A stretch of 64,000 bases of DNA, taken from an uncultured Roseovarius sp. (GTDB taxonomy: Bacteria > Pseudomonadota > Alphaproteobacteria > Rhodobacterales > Rhodobacteraceae). A program made the translations under genes and the position numbers. The notes beneath the pieces are model-generated. The model was not told the DNA's origin. It ran no database searches and saw only the letters and a program-made list of their open reading frames with translations. Positions 16,824 through 24,206 of this stretch are shown here, piece by piece. Location: NCBI RefSeq assembly GCF_947489715.1, contig NZ_CANLER010000001.1, forward strand, positions 62,001 through 126,000, in the 5' to 3' direction. How positions within the stretch are numbered: the stretch's first letter is position 1; the number at the start of each line of letters is the position of its first letter.

Positions 16824-17842
16824 TCCGACACTCCTGCGCCAAAAAGAACATGCGCTATCGCCTTGCGGTCGATGGTGCCGACAATCCTGCCGGTGCGATC
16901 CTCAACCGGCACGGGCCCGTCGGACAGGATGATGCGCTGCGCCACGTCGGATATCCGCGCATTGGTGAGGATGGGTTCACCTTTGGCGCTTTGCCCCGCG
17001 GTCATCAGTCCGCCCGCCGTAAGAACCTTGGAGCGCGGAATGTGCCGGGTGAATTCCTCGACATAGTCCGAGGCCGGATTGACGACCAATTCCTCGGGGG
17101 TGGCCACCTGAATGATCTTGCCGTCCTTCATGATGGCAATCCGGTCAGCCAGGCGCACGGCCTCTTCGAAATCGTGGGTTATAAAGACGATGGTCTTGTG
17201 CAGCCGTGCCTGCAGGCTGAGGAATTCATCCTGCATTTCGCGGCGAATGAGCGGATCAAGCGCTGAAAAGGGTTCGTCCAGAAACCACAGGTCCGGCTCG
17301 GTTACCAATGACCGGGCGATGCCGACACGTTGCTGCTGTCCGCCGGACAACTCGCGCGGATAGTTGTCTTCTCGACCCTTCAGGCCGACCAGTTCGACCA
17401 CATCACGGGCTTTGACTTCGGCCTGTGGCTTGGGCACGCCCTGGACGGTGAGGGGGAACATGACATTCTGCAGCACGCTCAGATGCGGCAAAAGGGCGAA
17501 ATGCTGAAACACCATGCCCAGCTTGTGGCGCCTGATGTCGATCATCTCGGTATCGCTGGCGCGCAAAAGGTCGGTGCCGTCAAACAGAACCTCACCGCCC
17601 GTCGGTTCGATCAGGCGTGAAAGGCAGCGTACCAGGGTGGATTTTCCCGAGCCGGACAGCCCCATGATCACGAAGATTTCGCCCTCGGCGATATCCAGGC
17701 TGGCCTTGCGCACGGCGCCGATGATGCCGGACCTGCGAATATCCTCGTCAGAGGGGTCTGGGTTGCGCCGCAGAAACTGCTCTGCATCCGCGCCATAGAG
17801 TTTCCAGATATTCCGGCACGAAAGCTTGGGTGTTGAAGTCAT
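16820..17842 (-). CDS. Betaine/TMAO-type ABC transporter ATPase (ProV-like)
   Basis: 340-residue ATPase of the ProV/OpuAA family. Walker A GLSGSGKST is near residue 60, the signature LSGGQQQR near 165, Walker B LWFLDEP near 185, and the H-loop ITHD. The extra N-terminal segment (KLYGADAEQFLRRNPDPSDEDI) is typical of ProV. The C-terminal extension after about 280 resembles a single shortened CBS-like module with SDGPVPVEDRTGRIVGTIDR. It energises the fused permease at the inner membrane. Its stop overlaps the permease start. A hairpin and about 100 bases separate it from the upstream binding-protein gene. Confidence 0.9.
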   Translation of the reverse strand: MTSTPKLSCRNIWKLYGADAEQFLRRNPDPSDEDIRRSGIIGAVRKASLDIAEGEIFVIMGLSGSGKSTLVRCLSRLIEPTGGEVLFDGTDLLRASDTEMIDIRRHKLGMVFQHFALLPHLSVLQNVMFPLTVQGVPKPQAEVKARDVVELVGLKGREDNYPRELSGGQQQRVGIARSLVTEPDLWFLDEPFSALDPLIRREMQDEFLSLQARLHKTIVFITHDFEEAVRLADRIAIMKDGKIIQVATPEELVVNPASDYVEEFTRHIPRSKVLTAGGLMTAGQSAKGEPILTNARISDVAQRIILSDGPVPVEDRTGRIVGTIDRKAIAHVLFGAGVSE

Positions 17843-17903
17843 CAGCGTCCCCGATTCTGACCGTGTGACCGGCAGAATGATAGCAAATCCAATGGGAAAA
17901 TGA

Positions 17904-17931
17904 CCGGGGCTGCGAAACAGGCAAGCCCCGG
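17904..17931 (-). other. Intercistronic hairpin between binding-protein and ATPase genes
   Basis: CCGGGGCT and AGCCCCGG form a perfect 8-bp stem around a 12-base loop immediately after the binding-protein stop on the minus strand. Placed between the first and second genes of an ABC operon, it fits the known pattern in which a partial terminator or stabilising stem gives more binding protein than membrane components. There is no T-run. Confidence 0.6.
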
Positions 17932-17941
17932 CCCAGGGAGA

Positions 17942-18883
17942 TTACTTGCTAATCCAGCCGGACCAGCGATCCTTGTTCTCGGTCATCCAGTCGGCAACGA
18001 CCGTGTCTACATCGACCCCTTCAAGATCAGCCTTGCCAACCATGGCGCTCATTTCTTCGTTGCTCAGTTTGTAGGCTTCGACGATGCTGTACGCGCCGGG
18101 CCAGTTTTCCTGCAGGCCGGACCAGGCAGCTTTCCAGATCGGGCCACGGGGCTTGCCGCAATCATAAGCCATGTCGGGATTCACGCCGACAGACGGGTCT
18201 GAATAGCATTCCGGGGAAAAGGGCGGGAATTCAACGAATTCGCCGTCATACTTCGCAGGCGCCCAATGGGGTACATAGACCCAAAGGATCACCGGATCCT
18301 GCCGTTGATAGGCTGATTCAAGCTCGGCGAAAAGGGCGGCGTCGGTGCCTGCATGCACCACCTCGAAGTCAAGCTCCAGCGCTTCGACACGTTCATCGTC
18401 AAAGCCACCCCAGGTGACCGGGCCACCAACATATCGGCCATTCGGCGCGGTCTCGGCGGTCGAGAATTCCTCGGCACAATCCTTCAGCGCTTCCCAGTTG
18501 GGCAAGCCCGGGCAACGCTCTTTCATGTACATCGGATACCACCATTCTTCGATCGCCATCAGGCCGGTCTCGCCGACATTGACGACCTTGCCGGTGGCGG
18601 TGGCCTCGTCCAGCGCCTCGCGGCCGGTCGTTTCCCAGATTTCCATCGCCAGATGCAGGTCACCCGTCTTGAGGCCAGCAAATTGCGCAATGTAGTCGGC
18701 CTGCACGTATTCGACGTTATATCCCGCCTCTTCCAGAATGCTGCCCATGATCTTGGTGTTGATCAGTTGGCCTGACCAGTCGTGCAAGGTCAGTTTGATC
18801 GGATCCGACGAATCTGCCGCCCACCCTGCCGAGGCAGTGACTGCAGCAAGCGCAAAGGCACTTAATCTCTTTAAATTCAGCAT
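17942..18883 (-). CDS. Betaine/TMAO-type periplasmic binding protein (ProX/TmoX-like)
   Basis: 313-residue secreted solute-binding protein of the OpuAC family with a signal peptide ending near WAADSSD. The family uses an aromatic cage; candidate residues lie in HDWSGQ, EIWETTGRE, EEWWYPMYM and LWVYVPHWAP. It is the first gene of the operon, preceded by GGGAGCC. Known relatives bind glycine betaine, proline betaine, choline or trimethylamine N-oxide; the neighbouring demethylating flavoprotein suggests a methylated amine. I cannot separate TmoX from ProX by eye. The divergent DeoR gene begins 208 bases away and may regulate it. Confidence 0.88.
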   Translation of the reverse strand: MLNLKRLSAFALAAVTASAGWAADSSDPIKLTLHDWSGQLINTKIMGSILEEAGYNVEYVQADYIAQFAGLKTGDLHLAMEIWETTGREALDEATATGKVVNVGETGLMAIEEWWYPMYMKERCPGLPNWEALKDCAEEFSTAETAPNGRYVGGPVTWGGFDDERVEALELDFEVVHAGTDAALFAELESAYQRQDPVILWVYVPHWAPAKYDGEFVEFPPFSPECYSDPSVGVNPDMAYDCGKPRGPIWKAAWSGLQENWPGAYSIVEAYKLSNEEMSAMVGKADLEGVDVDTVVADWMTENKDRWSGWISK

Positions 18884-19090
18884 ATTATGGCTCCCTGTTT
18901 CTGTACTTTGTGCATTATTTTGTCAGCGTACATTGAAAATCCTGCGGTAAAACTTGGCTTTAGTCAACGAAAACCACATTTACCCACATTTCAGATGCAT
19001 AATTCGCATATATTTACCGGTAGGGGTTCTTTTTTTCTTGGATGGTGTTGCTTTTTGTGGTTTTCAAAGCTGGGAAATGTCGGAGAGGTC

Positions 19091-19870
19091 ATGAATACAC
19101 AGCGCAAAACAACCAATCAGCGCGAAGAAGAGATTTTGCACGAGCTGCAAAAGGCTGGCGGCTCCTGTCGAGTCAGCTATCTGGCTGAACAGCTGAATGT
19201 GACCAACGAAACGATCCGCCGCAATATCCGCACGCTGGAACGCAGCAACATCGTGCGCAAGGTGCATGGCGGGGTGCATCTGGTCGAAGATATCAGCGAA
19301 GCATCGTTCGAAAGCCGCATTTCGACCCATGCCGACGCTAAGGCGCGGTTGGGTGCGGCGGTGGCAGAAACGATCAGTGACGGCGATTCCGTATTCCTCG
19401 ATATCGGCTCGACCACGGCCTATGTTGCGATGGCGCTTAAACAACGCAGCAACCTGTTCGTGGTGACGAATTCCGCCTTTGTCGCCAGTACGCTGGCCAC
19501 GCGCAACGGCAACCGGGTGTTTCTAGCAGGCGGAGAGTTGCGCGCCCATGACGGCGGTGCGTTCGGGGCCGAGGCGCTGGATCTGGTGGGGCGCTTGAAT
19601 GTGCAGTTTGCAATTTTCTCAGTGGGTGCTGTCAATGCCGAAACCGGCTTCATGCTGCATGATCTGGAAGAGGCCAACATCGCGCGGGTCGCGGCGCAGA
19701 ATGCGCAGGTCAACATTGTGGTGGCGGACAATGACAAATTCAACAAGCGTGCGCCGGTTGCTCTGGGGCGGTTGCCTCGGTTTGATGTATTCTACACGGA
19801 TATGCAGCCCCCATCGGAGATCAGCGACATGTTGGAGCGAAATGATGTCGATCTGGTGGTTGTCGACTAG
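19091..19870 (+). CDS. DeoR family transcriptional regulator
   Basis: 259-residue regulator: an N-terminal DeoR-type helix-turn-helix near residues 22-50 (VSYLAEQLNVTNETIRRNIRTLE) and a C-terminal sugar-phosphate-isomerase-like sensor domain beginning near 80, with DIGSTTAYVAMAL and AGGELRAHDGGAFG. DeoR proteins usually sense phosphorylated intermediates, which fits the kinase in the divergent operon. The frame is open from 18887, but GGAGAGG sits just upstream of the ATG at 19091 and the HTH then begins at the usual place. The 207-base divergent region 18884-19090 contains a repeated ACATTT..CCCACATTT segment at 18977-18996 and an imperfect ATGC/GCAT repeat, possible operator elements. Confidence 0.9.
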   Translation: MNTQRKTTNQREEEILHELQKAGGSCRVSYLAEQLNVTNETIRRNIRTLERSNIVRKVHGGVHLVEDISEASFESRISTHADAKARLGAAVAETISDGDSVFLDIGSTTAYVAMALKQRSNLFVVTNSAFVASTLATRNGNRVFLAGGELRAHDGGAFGAEALDLVGRLNVQFAIFSVGAVNAETGFMLHDLEEANIARVAAQNAQVNIVVADNDKFNKRAPVALGRLPRFDVFYTDMQPPSEISDMLERNDVDLVVVD

Positions 19871-19906
19871 CTGATGCCATGTACAAACGGCCTGGTCATG
19901 GACAGC

Positions 19907-19934
19907 AAAAAGGCAGCGCGACGTTCACGCTGCC
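19907..19934 (-). terminator. Rho-independent terminator of the ferric-iron binding protein gene
   Basis: On the minus strand GGCAGCGTG, loop AACGT, CGCGCTGCC is followed by TTTTT, a standard intrinsic terminator 23 bases after the stop. It lies between two convergent stops and could also stop the DeoR transcript. Confidence 0.8.
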
Positions 19935-19956
19935 CCTTTAGGTTAGTTCACGTGAA

Positions 19957-20964
19957 TCAATCCCAGCCGACCTTGTTGAAGGTCGCTTGTGCTGCGCCAG
20001 CATTGCGGCTGAAGGCCGAGGTATTCGTGCTGGTATCCGCTTTGAATTCACCCAGGCGCTTGGTGCTGTCGTCATCCGGTGCGCTTGCTACCGCTGCGTA
20101 TTCATTGTTCTGATTGGCAAAATGCTCCTGTGCAAAGTCGCTTGTCAGGAATTCCAGCAGCTTTGTCGCCTCTTCGGGGTTTGGGGCCGAGGATGTCAAC
20201 GAAGCGGTCGACAGGTTCACATGCGCGCCGCGCCCGTCTTGGTTTGGCCAGACCCAGCCGATATTGTCGATGCCGCCGGTTAGGCCTTCGACGTCTTTGT
20301 CAAAGCCACGCAGGAAATAATAGTGGTTGGCAACTGCCACTTCACATTCGCCCGACACAATCCCGCGAAGTTGATCCGTATCGCCGCCTTGCGGTGCGCG
20401 GGCCATATTGTCGACCAGGCCGGCAGCCCAATCTTCGGCTGCTTTCTCACCGTGCACTTCGATCAATGAGGCCAGCAATGACTGGTTGTAGATGTTCGAG
20501 GAAGAGCGGATGCAGACTTTACCTTTCCAGGCGGGATCGGCCAATTCCTCGTAGGTTTGCGGCGGTGTGGCCACCTTGGCCTTGTCATAGAAGATGATGC
20601 GGGCGCGCTGTGAAAGGCCGAACCAGAGGTTGTCGGGGTGTTGCAGATGCTCTGGCACGCGGGCCTCGATCTCGTCCGAGGTGAAAGCTTGCAACAATCC
20701 CGCCTCTTCGGCGCGGGCCATGCGACCGACATCAACGGCGATGAAAACGTCTGCGGGGCTGTTGTCCCCCTCGGCTTCCATCCGGGCGATCAGTTCATCC
20801 GCCTTGGCTTCGATGCGGTTGACTTTGATGCCTGTCTCTTCGGTGAACTTGTCATAGAGCGCATCATCCGAGTCGTAGTGACGGGCAGAATAGACGTTTA
20901 CCTCTTGCGCCATCATGGGTGTGGCAAGGGCAAGGGTGGCAGCAGCGAGTGTCAGGGTCCTCAT
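19957..20964 (-). CDS. Ferric-iron ABC transporter binding protein (FbpA/FutA-like)
   Basis: 335-residue periplasmic protein with signal peptide (MRTLTLAAATLALATPMMAQ). VNVYSARHYDSDDALYDKF at the mature N-terminus and the dityrosine ANHYYFLRGF (the ferric-iron phenolate ligands) identify the FbpA/FutA class of free-Fe3+ binders. The frame is open to 21030, but AAAAAGGA precedes ATG 20964 and the signal peptide then starts cleanly. No permease or ATPase partner is present nearby, so it is an orphan binding protein that must share membrane components encoded elsewhere. An inverted repeat at 20991-21012 in its promoter region may bind an iron regulator. Confidence 0.9.
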   Translation of the reverse strand: MRTLTLAAATLALATPMMAQEVNVYSARHYDSDDALYDKFTEETGIKVNRIEAKADELIARMEAEGDNSPADVFIAVDVGRMARAEEAGLLQAFTSDEIEARVPEHLQHPDNLWFGLSQRARIIFYDKAKVATPPQTYEELADPAWKGKVCIRSSSNIYNQSLLASLIEVHGEKAAEDWAAGLVDNMARAPQGGDTDQLRGIVSGECEVAVANHYYFLRGFDKDVEGLTGGIDNIGWVWPNQDGRGAHVNLSTASLTSSAPNPEEATKLLEFLTSDFAQEHFANQNNEYAAVASAPDDDSTKRLGEFKADTSTNTSAFSRNAGAAQATFNKVGWD

Positions 20965-20990
20965 TGGGGATGTCCTTTTTTCTGACTGAA

Positions 20991-21012
20991 TTACTCGGAT
21001 ATCTGTGAGTAA
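20991..21012. promoter_or_regulatory. Inverted repeat upstream of the ferric-iron binding protein gene
   Basis: TTACTC, ten bases, GAGTAA, located 27-48 bases upstream of the start on the minus strand. The position and symmetry suit a repressor operator. I cannot assign it with confidence to RirA, Irr or Fur-type control. Confidence 0.45.
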
Positions 21013-21069
21013 TCCGACAAAAATAGTCAAGTCAAAAATATTAACAAATCTTTAAGGTATGCGGCTGGC

Positions 21070-21870
21070 TTAGGCCGGTTTACGACTGAGCACTCGGAAA
21101 AGGTTGGTCAAGGCAAAGATCAGTGCGGCAACACAAACAATTGTCGGACCAGTCGGCGTATCAAGTGAGAATGAAGCTTGCAGGCCTCCAAGGGCAGACA
21201 GGCAGGCGATTAAAACGGCAATACACGCCATCCGTTCAGGTGTCGCAGACAAGGGACGGGCGGCGGCGGCGGGAATGATCAGCATTGCGGCAATCAGCAA
21301 GACACCGACAACCTTGATGGCGACGGCAACAACCAGCGCCAAGGCCAGGGTCAACACCAGTTGTTCGCGCTTGGGGTCGATGCCGCTGGCATAGGCCAGA
21401 TCACTGCCCAATGTTGCCGTCAGGAGAGCCTGCCAGCGCCAGACCAGCAGAAACAGGACAAGCACTGCGCCCCCCCAGATGATCAGCAGATCTGGTTTGC
21501 TGACAGCAAGTATGTCGCCAAAGAGATAGGCCATCAGGTCGATTCGCACGCCCTGCAGGAACGAGACCGCGACCAATCCGAAAGCCAATGCAGAATGGGC
21601 CATGACACCCAACAGCGTATCCATGGCATACCCCCGACCGGATAGCGCCGAAACGGTAAGGGCCATTACCAGCGCAACGACCAGCGCCCCGGCGAAAACC
21701 GACATTGAAAATCCGAGTGCCAGAGCCACGCCAAGAATGGCCGCATGGGCGGTGGCGTCACCGAAATAGGCCATGCGCCGCCAGACGACGAAACAACCAA
21801 GTGGCGCTGCGGCAATCGCCACGCCGAGACCTGCAAGCGCTGCACGGAAAAGGAAATCATCCAGTATCAT
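21070..21870 (-). CDS. znuB: Zinc ABC transporter permease
   Basis: 266-residue membrane protein of the ABC-3 (metal) permease family with about eight hydrophobic segments. FFGDATAHAAILGVALA-like sequence near residues 34-50 (YFGDATAHAAILGVAL) and the late VGVLLIAAMLIIPAAAARPLS segment are family signatures. With ZnuC and ZnuA it imports zinc across the inner membrane. It is the last gene of the zur-znuC-znuB transcription unit; its start overlaps the znuC stop by four bases. Confidence 0.92.
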   Translation of the reverse strand: MILDDFLFRAALAGLGVAIAAAPLGCFVVWRRMAYFGDATAHAAILGVALALGFSMSVFAGALVVALVMALTVSALSGRGYAMDTLLGVMAHSALAFGLVAVSFLQGVRIDLMAYLFGDILAVSKPDLLIIWGGAVLVLFLLVWRWQALLTATLGSDLAYASGIDPKREQLVLTLALALVVAVAIKVVGVLLIAAMLIIPAAAARPLSATPERMACIAVLIACLSALGGLQASFSLDTPTGPTIVCVAALIFALTNLFRVLSRKPA

Positions 21871-22616
21871 TCCGCGGCCTCGTGATCATGATCGCAGGTG
21901 TGATCGTGGTGGTGGTCATGGTCGTGACGATGACGATAAAGCGCCAGCGCGCCACCGGTGCCGGTGCCGAAAATCGCGCGGTATTCCGGGGCTGAGACCA
22001 CGACCTCGGGCTTGCCTTCGCAACAGATGTGACCGTTGAGACAGATCACTCTGTCCGAGGCGCTCATGACCACATGCAATTCGTGGCTGACCATCAGAAC
22101 GGCACATCCCAGATCGTGACGCACCTCTTCAATACGGCGATAAAACGCGGCGGAACCGGGCTGATCAAGTCCCTGGGTCGCCTCATCCAGAATCAGCAGA
22201 TCGGGTTTTTCCATTAACGCGCGCGCCAGTTGCACGCGCTGGAACTGGCCGCCGGAAAGATCGGCCATCTGCCGGTCATGCAGATCGGGCAAACCGGCCT
22301 GTTCAAGCGCTTTGTCCAGATCAGCGGTGGCATGGCGGCGGGGCAGGGATAGAAACCGCCGCGCGGTCATCGGCAAGGTCGGGTCGATATGTAGGGTTTG
22401 CGGCACATAGCCGATGCGCAGGCCCGGTGCCCGGGTGACCGTGCCCTGTGCAGGTTGGATCGCGCCGATCAGCGCCCGAAGCAACGACGACTTGCCCGAG
22501 CCATTGGGGCCGACGATGGTGACAATCTCACCCCGGTCGATGGTCAGATTTACATCGCGCAGCACCGTGTTGGCACCGTGGCGGATGTCGACATCGCGCG
22601 TTTCAATCAGCGTCAT
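21867..22616 (-). CDS. znuC: Zinc ABC transporter ATP-binding protein
   Basis: 249-residue ABC ATPase. Walker A GPNGSGKSS is near residue 36, the signature LSGGQFQR near 135, Walker B LLILDEA near 155, and the MVSHELH switch region. The frame is open upstream, but ATG 22616 overlaps the zur stop (ATGA) and gives the normal start (MTLIETRDVDI). The C-terminus is a histidine-rich tail (RHRHDHDHHHDHTCDHDHE), which may bind zinc; such tails occur in some alphaproteobacterial ZnuC proteins. It energises ZnuB. Confidence 0.93.
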   Translation of the reverse strand: MTLIETRDVDIRHGANTVLRDVNLTIDRGEIVTIVGPNGSGKSSLLRALIGAIQPAQGTVTRAPGLRIGYVPQTLHIDPTLPMTARRFLSLPRRHATADLDKALEQAGLPDLHDRQMADLSGGQFQRVQLARALMEKPDLLILDEATQGLDQPGSAAFYRRIEEVRHDLGCAVLMVSHELHVVMSASDRVICLNGHICCEGKPEVVVSAPEYRAIFGTGTGGALALYRHRHDHDHHHDHTCDHDHEAAE

Positions 22617-23092
22617 GGTGCTGAGTCCCCGCAGTTCGGGCAGAGGCCAAGCACCTCGACCACCGCCTGTTCGATGGTAAACCCGGTTTCGGATGCGGCA
22701 CGGCCCAGCAAGCCATGCGATGGCTCGGCATGGGTTTCTGCCACCGCATCGCATTCACGGCAAATCAGAAAGACAGGCGTGTGATCATGTCCGGGATGGG
22801 TGCAGGCGACAAAACCATTCATATGTTCGATCTTGTGGGCAAACCCATGACTGATCAGAAAATCGAGCGCACGGTAGGCGACAGGTGGTTGCGAACCCAA
22901 CCCGTCCTTGCGCAGTTGATCCAAGATCTCGTAGGCGCCCATCGCGCGGTGCTGTTGCAGCAGGATTTCAAGCGCGCGGCGGCGGACCGGTGTGAATTGC
23001 AACCTGTTTGCGGCGCAATATCCGGCAACGGCATCCAGACCATCCTTGATGCAATTGTTGTGATCATGGGATTCAAAACCGATGGGTTCCAT
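22613..23092 (-). CDS. zur: Zinc-responsive Fur-family repressor
   Basis: 159-residue Fur-family regulator. The winged-helix DNA-binding part has RLQFTPVRRRALEILLQQ and VAYRALDFLISHG; the metal part has HPGHDHTPVFLICREC and the terminal LGLCPNCGD, giving the two CxxC pairs of the structural zinc site. Gene context with znuC, znuB and divergent znuA identifies Zur rather than Fur. It probably represses both its own operon and znuA through the box at 23125-23139, so it is autoregulated. The start follows the annotated ATG; the histidine-containing N-terminus (FESHDHNN) is an added metal-rich feature. Confidence 0.93.
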   Translation of the reverse strand: MEPIGFESHDHNNCIKDGLDAVAGYCAANRLQFTPVRRRALEILLQQHRAMGAYEILDQLRKDGLGSQPPVAYRALDFLISHGFAHKIEHMNGFVACTHPGHDHTPVFLICRECDAVAETHAEPSHGLLGRAASETGFTIEQAVVEVLGLCPNCGDSAP

Positions 23093-23124
23093 GTCGTGCC
23101 CTCAAACGCGATGCGGGGTTGATA

Positions 23125-23139
23125 TGTTATAAAGTAACA
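23125..23139. promoter_or_regulatory. Zur box in the zur/znuA divergent promoter
   Basis: TGTTATAAAGTAACA is a near-palindrome (TGTTA/TAACA with central ATAAAG) matching the GTTATA-type Zur operator of alphaproteobacteria. It lies 32 bases upstream of the zur start and 27 bases upstream of the znuA start at 23167, so one box can control both directions. Confidence 0.8.
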
Positions 23140-23166
23140 ACTATCAAGCCCACCGAATTGTTCTTT

Positions 23167-24087
23167 ATGGAGATCACCCAATTGCGTCTGATCAGCATCT
23201 TGTCCGTTTTTCTAAGCGTTTCGGCGGCACAGGCCGACGTGCCGCGCGTTTCTGTCGATATTGCGCCCGTACATTCACTGGTGGCGCAGGTGATGGACGG
23301 GGTGGGCGTGCCTGACCTGATCCTGCGACCCGGTGCTTCGCCGCATCACTACGCATTGCGCCCGTCCGAGGCTGCGGCCCTGGACAATGCCGATATGGTG
23401 ATCTGGATGGGGGAAGAACTCACACCCTGGCTGGCAACGGCGGTTGATACCTTGTCTGGCGAAGCACGGTTGCTGGCATTGCTGGACGCAGAAGAGACGC
23501 ATCTGTTGCCACTGCGGGAGGGGATTGGATTTGAAGATGAGGCGCATGACCATGAAGAGGCGCACGAACATCATGGCGAGAGTGACCCGCATGCGTGGCT
23601 GAGCCCGGAAAACGCGCAACGTTGGCTCTTTCTGATTGCTGACGAACTTTCGGCGCTTGATCCAGAACATGCGGCGCTTTTCAAAGCCAATGCGGCGCGC
23701 GGTGCTGAAGCGCTTGGGGACATGCGGCAAGCCATCAGAACGGAGTTGGCACCGGTCAAAGAAGCACGTTCCCTGCTTTTCCATGATGCTTACCAGTATT
23801 TCGAAGCAGCGTTTGATGTTCCCGCTGTCGCTGCGATTTCACTTAGCGATGCGTCCCGTCCTGGTCCTGCAAGGATAGCGGCACTGCGCGAGCTGGCAGA
23901 AGAGCAGCAGATCAATTGCATTCTGACGGAGCCGCAATTCGATCCCAAGCTGGCCCAGGCGATTCTACCTGATGGGCATATGGTCGGGGTTCTCGATCCG
24001 ATGGGGACCGAATTCGAGCCGGGTGTCGGGCTTTACGTGTCGATGATGCAGGCACTGGCGGCAGGTTTTGCCAGTTGCGCCAGGTAA
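23167..24087 (+). CDS. znuA: Zinc-binding periplasmic protein
   Basis: 306-residue cluster 9 (A-I) metal-binding protein with signal peptide (MEITQLRLISILSVFLSVSAAQA). Zinc ligands are visible: the early PHHYALRPS histidine, the histidine-rich loop around residues 120-138 (AHDHEEAHEHHGESDPHAWLS), and LLFHDAYQYF. The acidic/histidine loop is the mark of zinc rather than manganese binders. An upstream in-frame start at 23119 would place the N-terminus over the Zur box and add a non-signal extension, so I use ATG 23167. It delivers zinc to ZnuBC. Confidence 0.93.
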   Translation: MEITQLRLISILSVFLSVSAAQADVPRVSVDIAPVHSLVAQVMDGVGVPDLILRPGASPHHYALRPSEAAALDNADMVIWMGEELTPWLATAVDTLSGEARLLALLDAEETHLLPLREGIGFEDEAHDHEEAHEHHGESDPHAWLSPENAQRWLFLIADELSALDPEHAALFKANAARGAEALGDMRQAIRTELAPVKEARSLLFHDAYQYFEAAFDVPAVAAISLSDASRPGPARIAALRELAEEQQINCILTEPQFDPKLAQAILPDGHMVGVLDPMGTEFEPGVGLYVSMMQALAAGFASCAR

Positions 24088-24206
24088 TCGCGGTCCCCAA
24101 TCGTTCAAAACGCTGCGTAAAACTTGCACGGCGGGCTAAACGCACCCATGCTGACGCATAACTGAAAATACACGCCCGGATTAACGGCGGTTTGGGAGGA
24201 CCGAAA

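Noticed and set aside
23119..23166. Longer ZnuA start at 23119
   Set aside because: It would put the start within the Zur operator region and add a non-signal leader; ATG 23167 begins the signal peptide directly.
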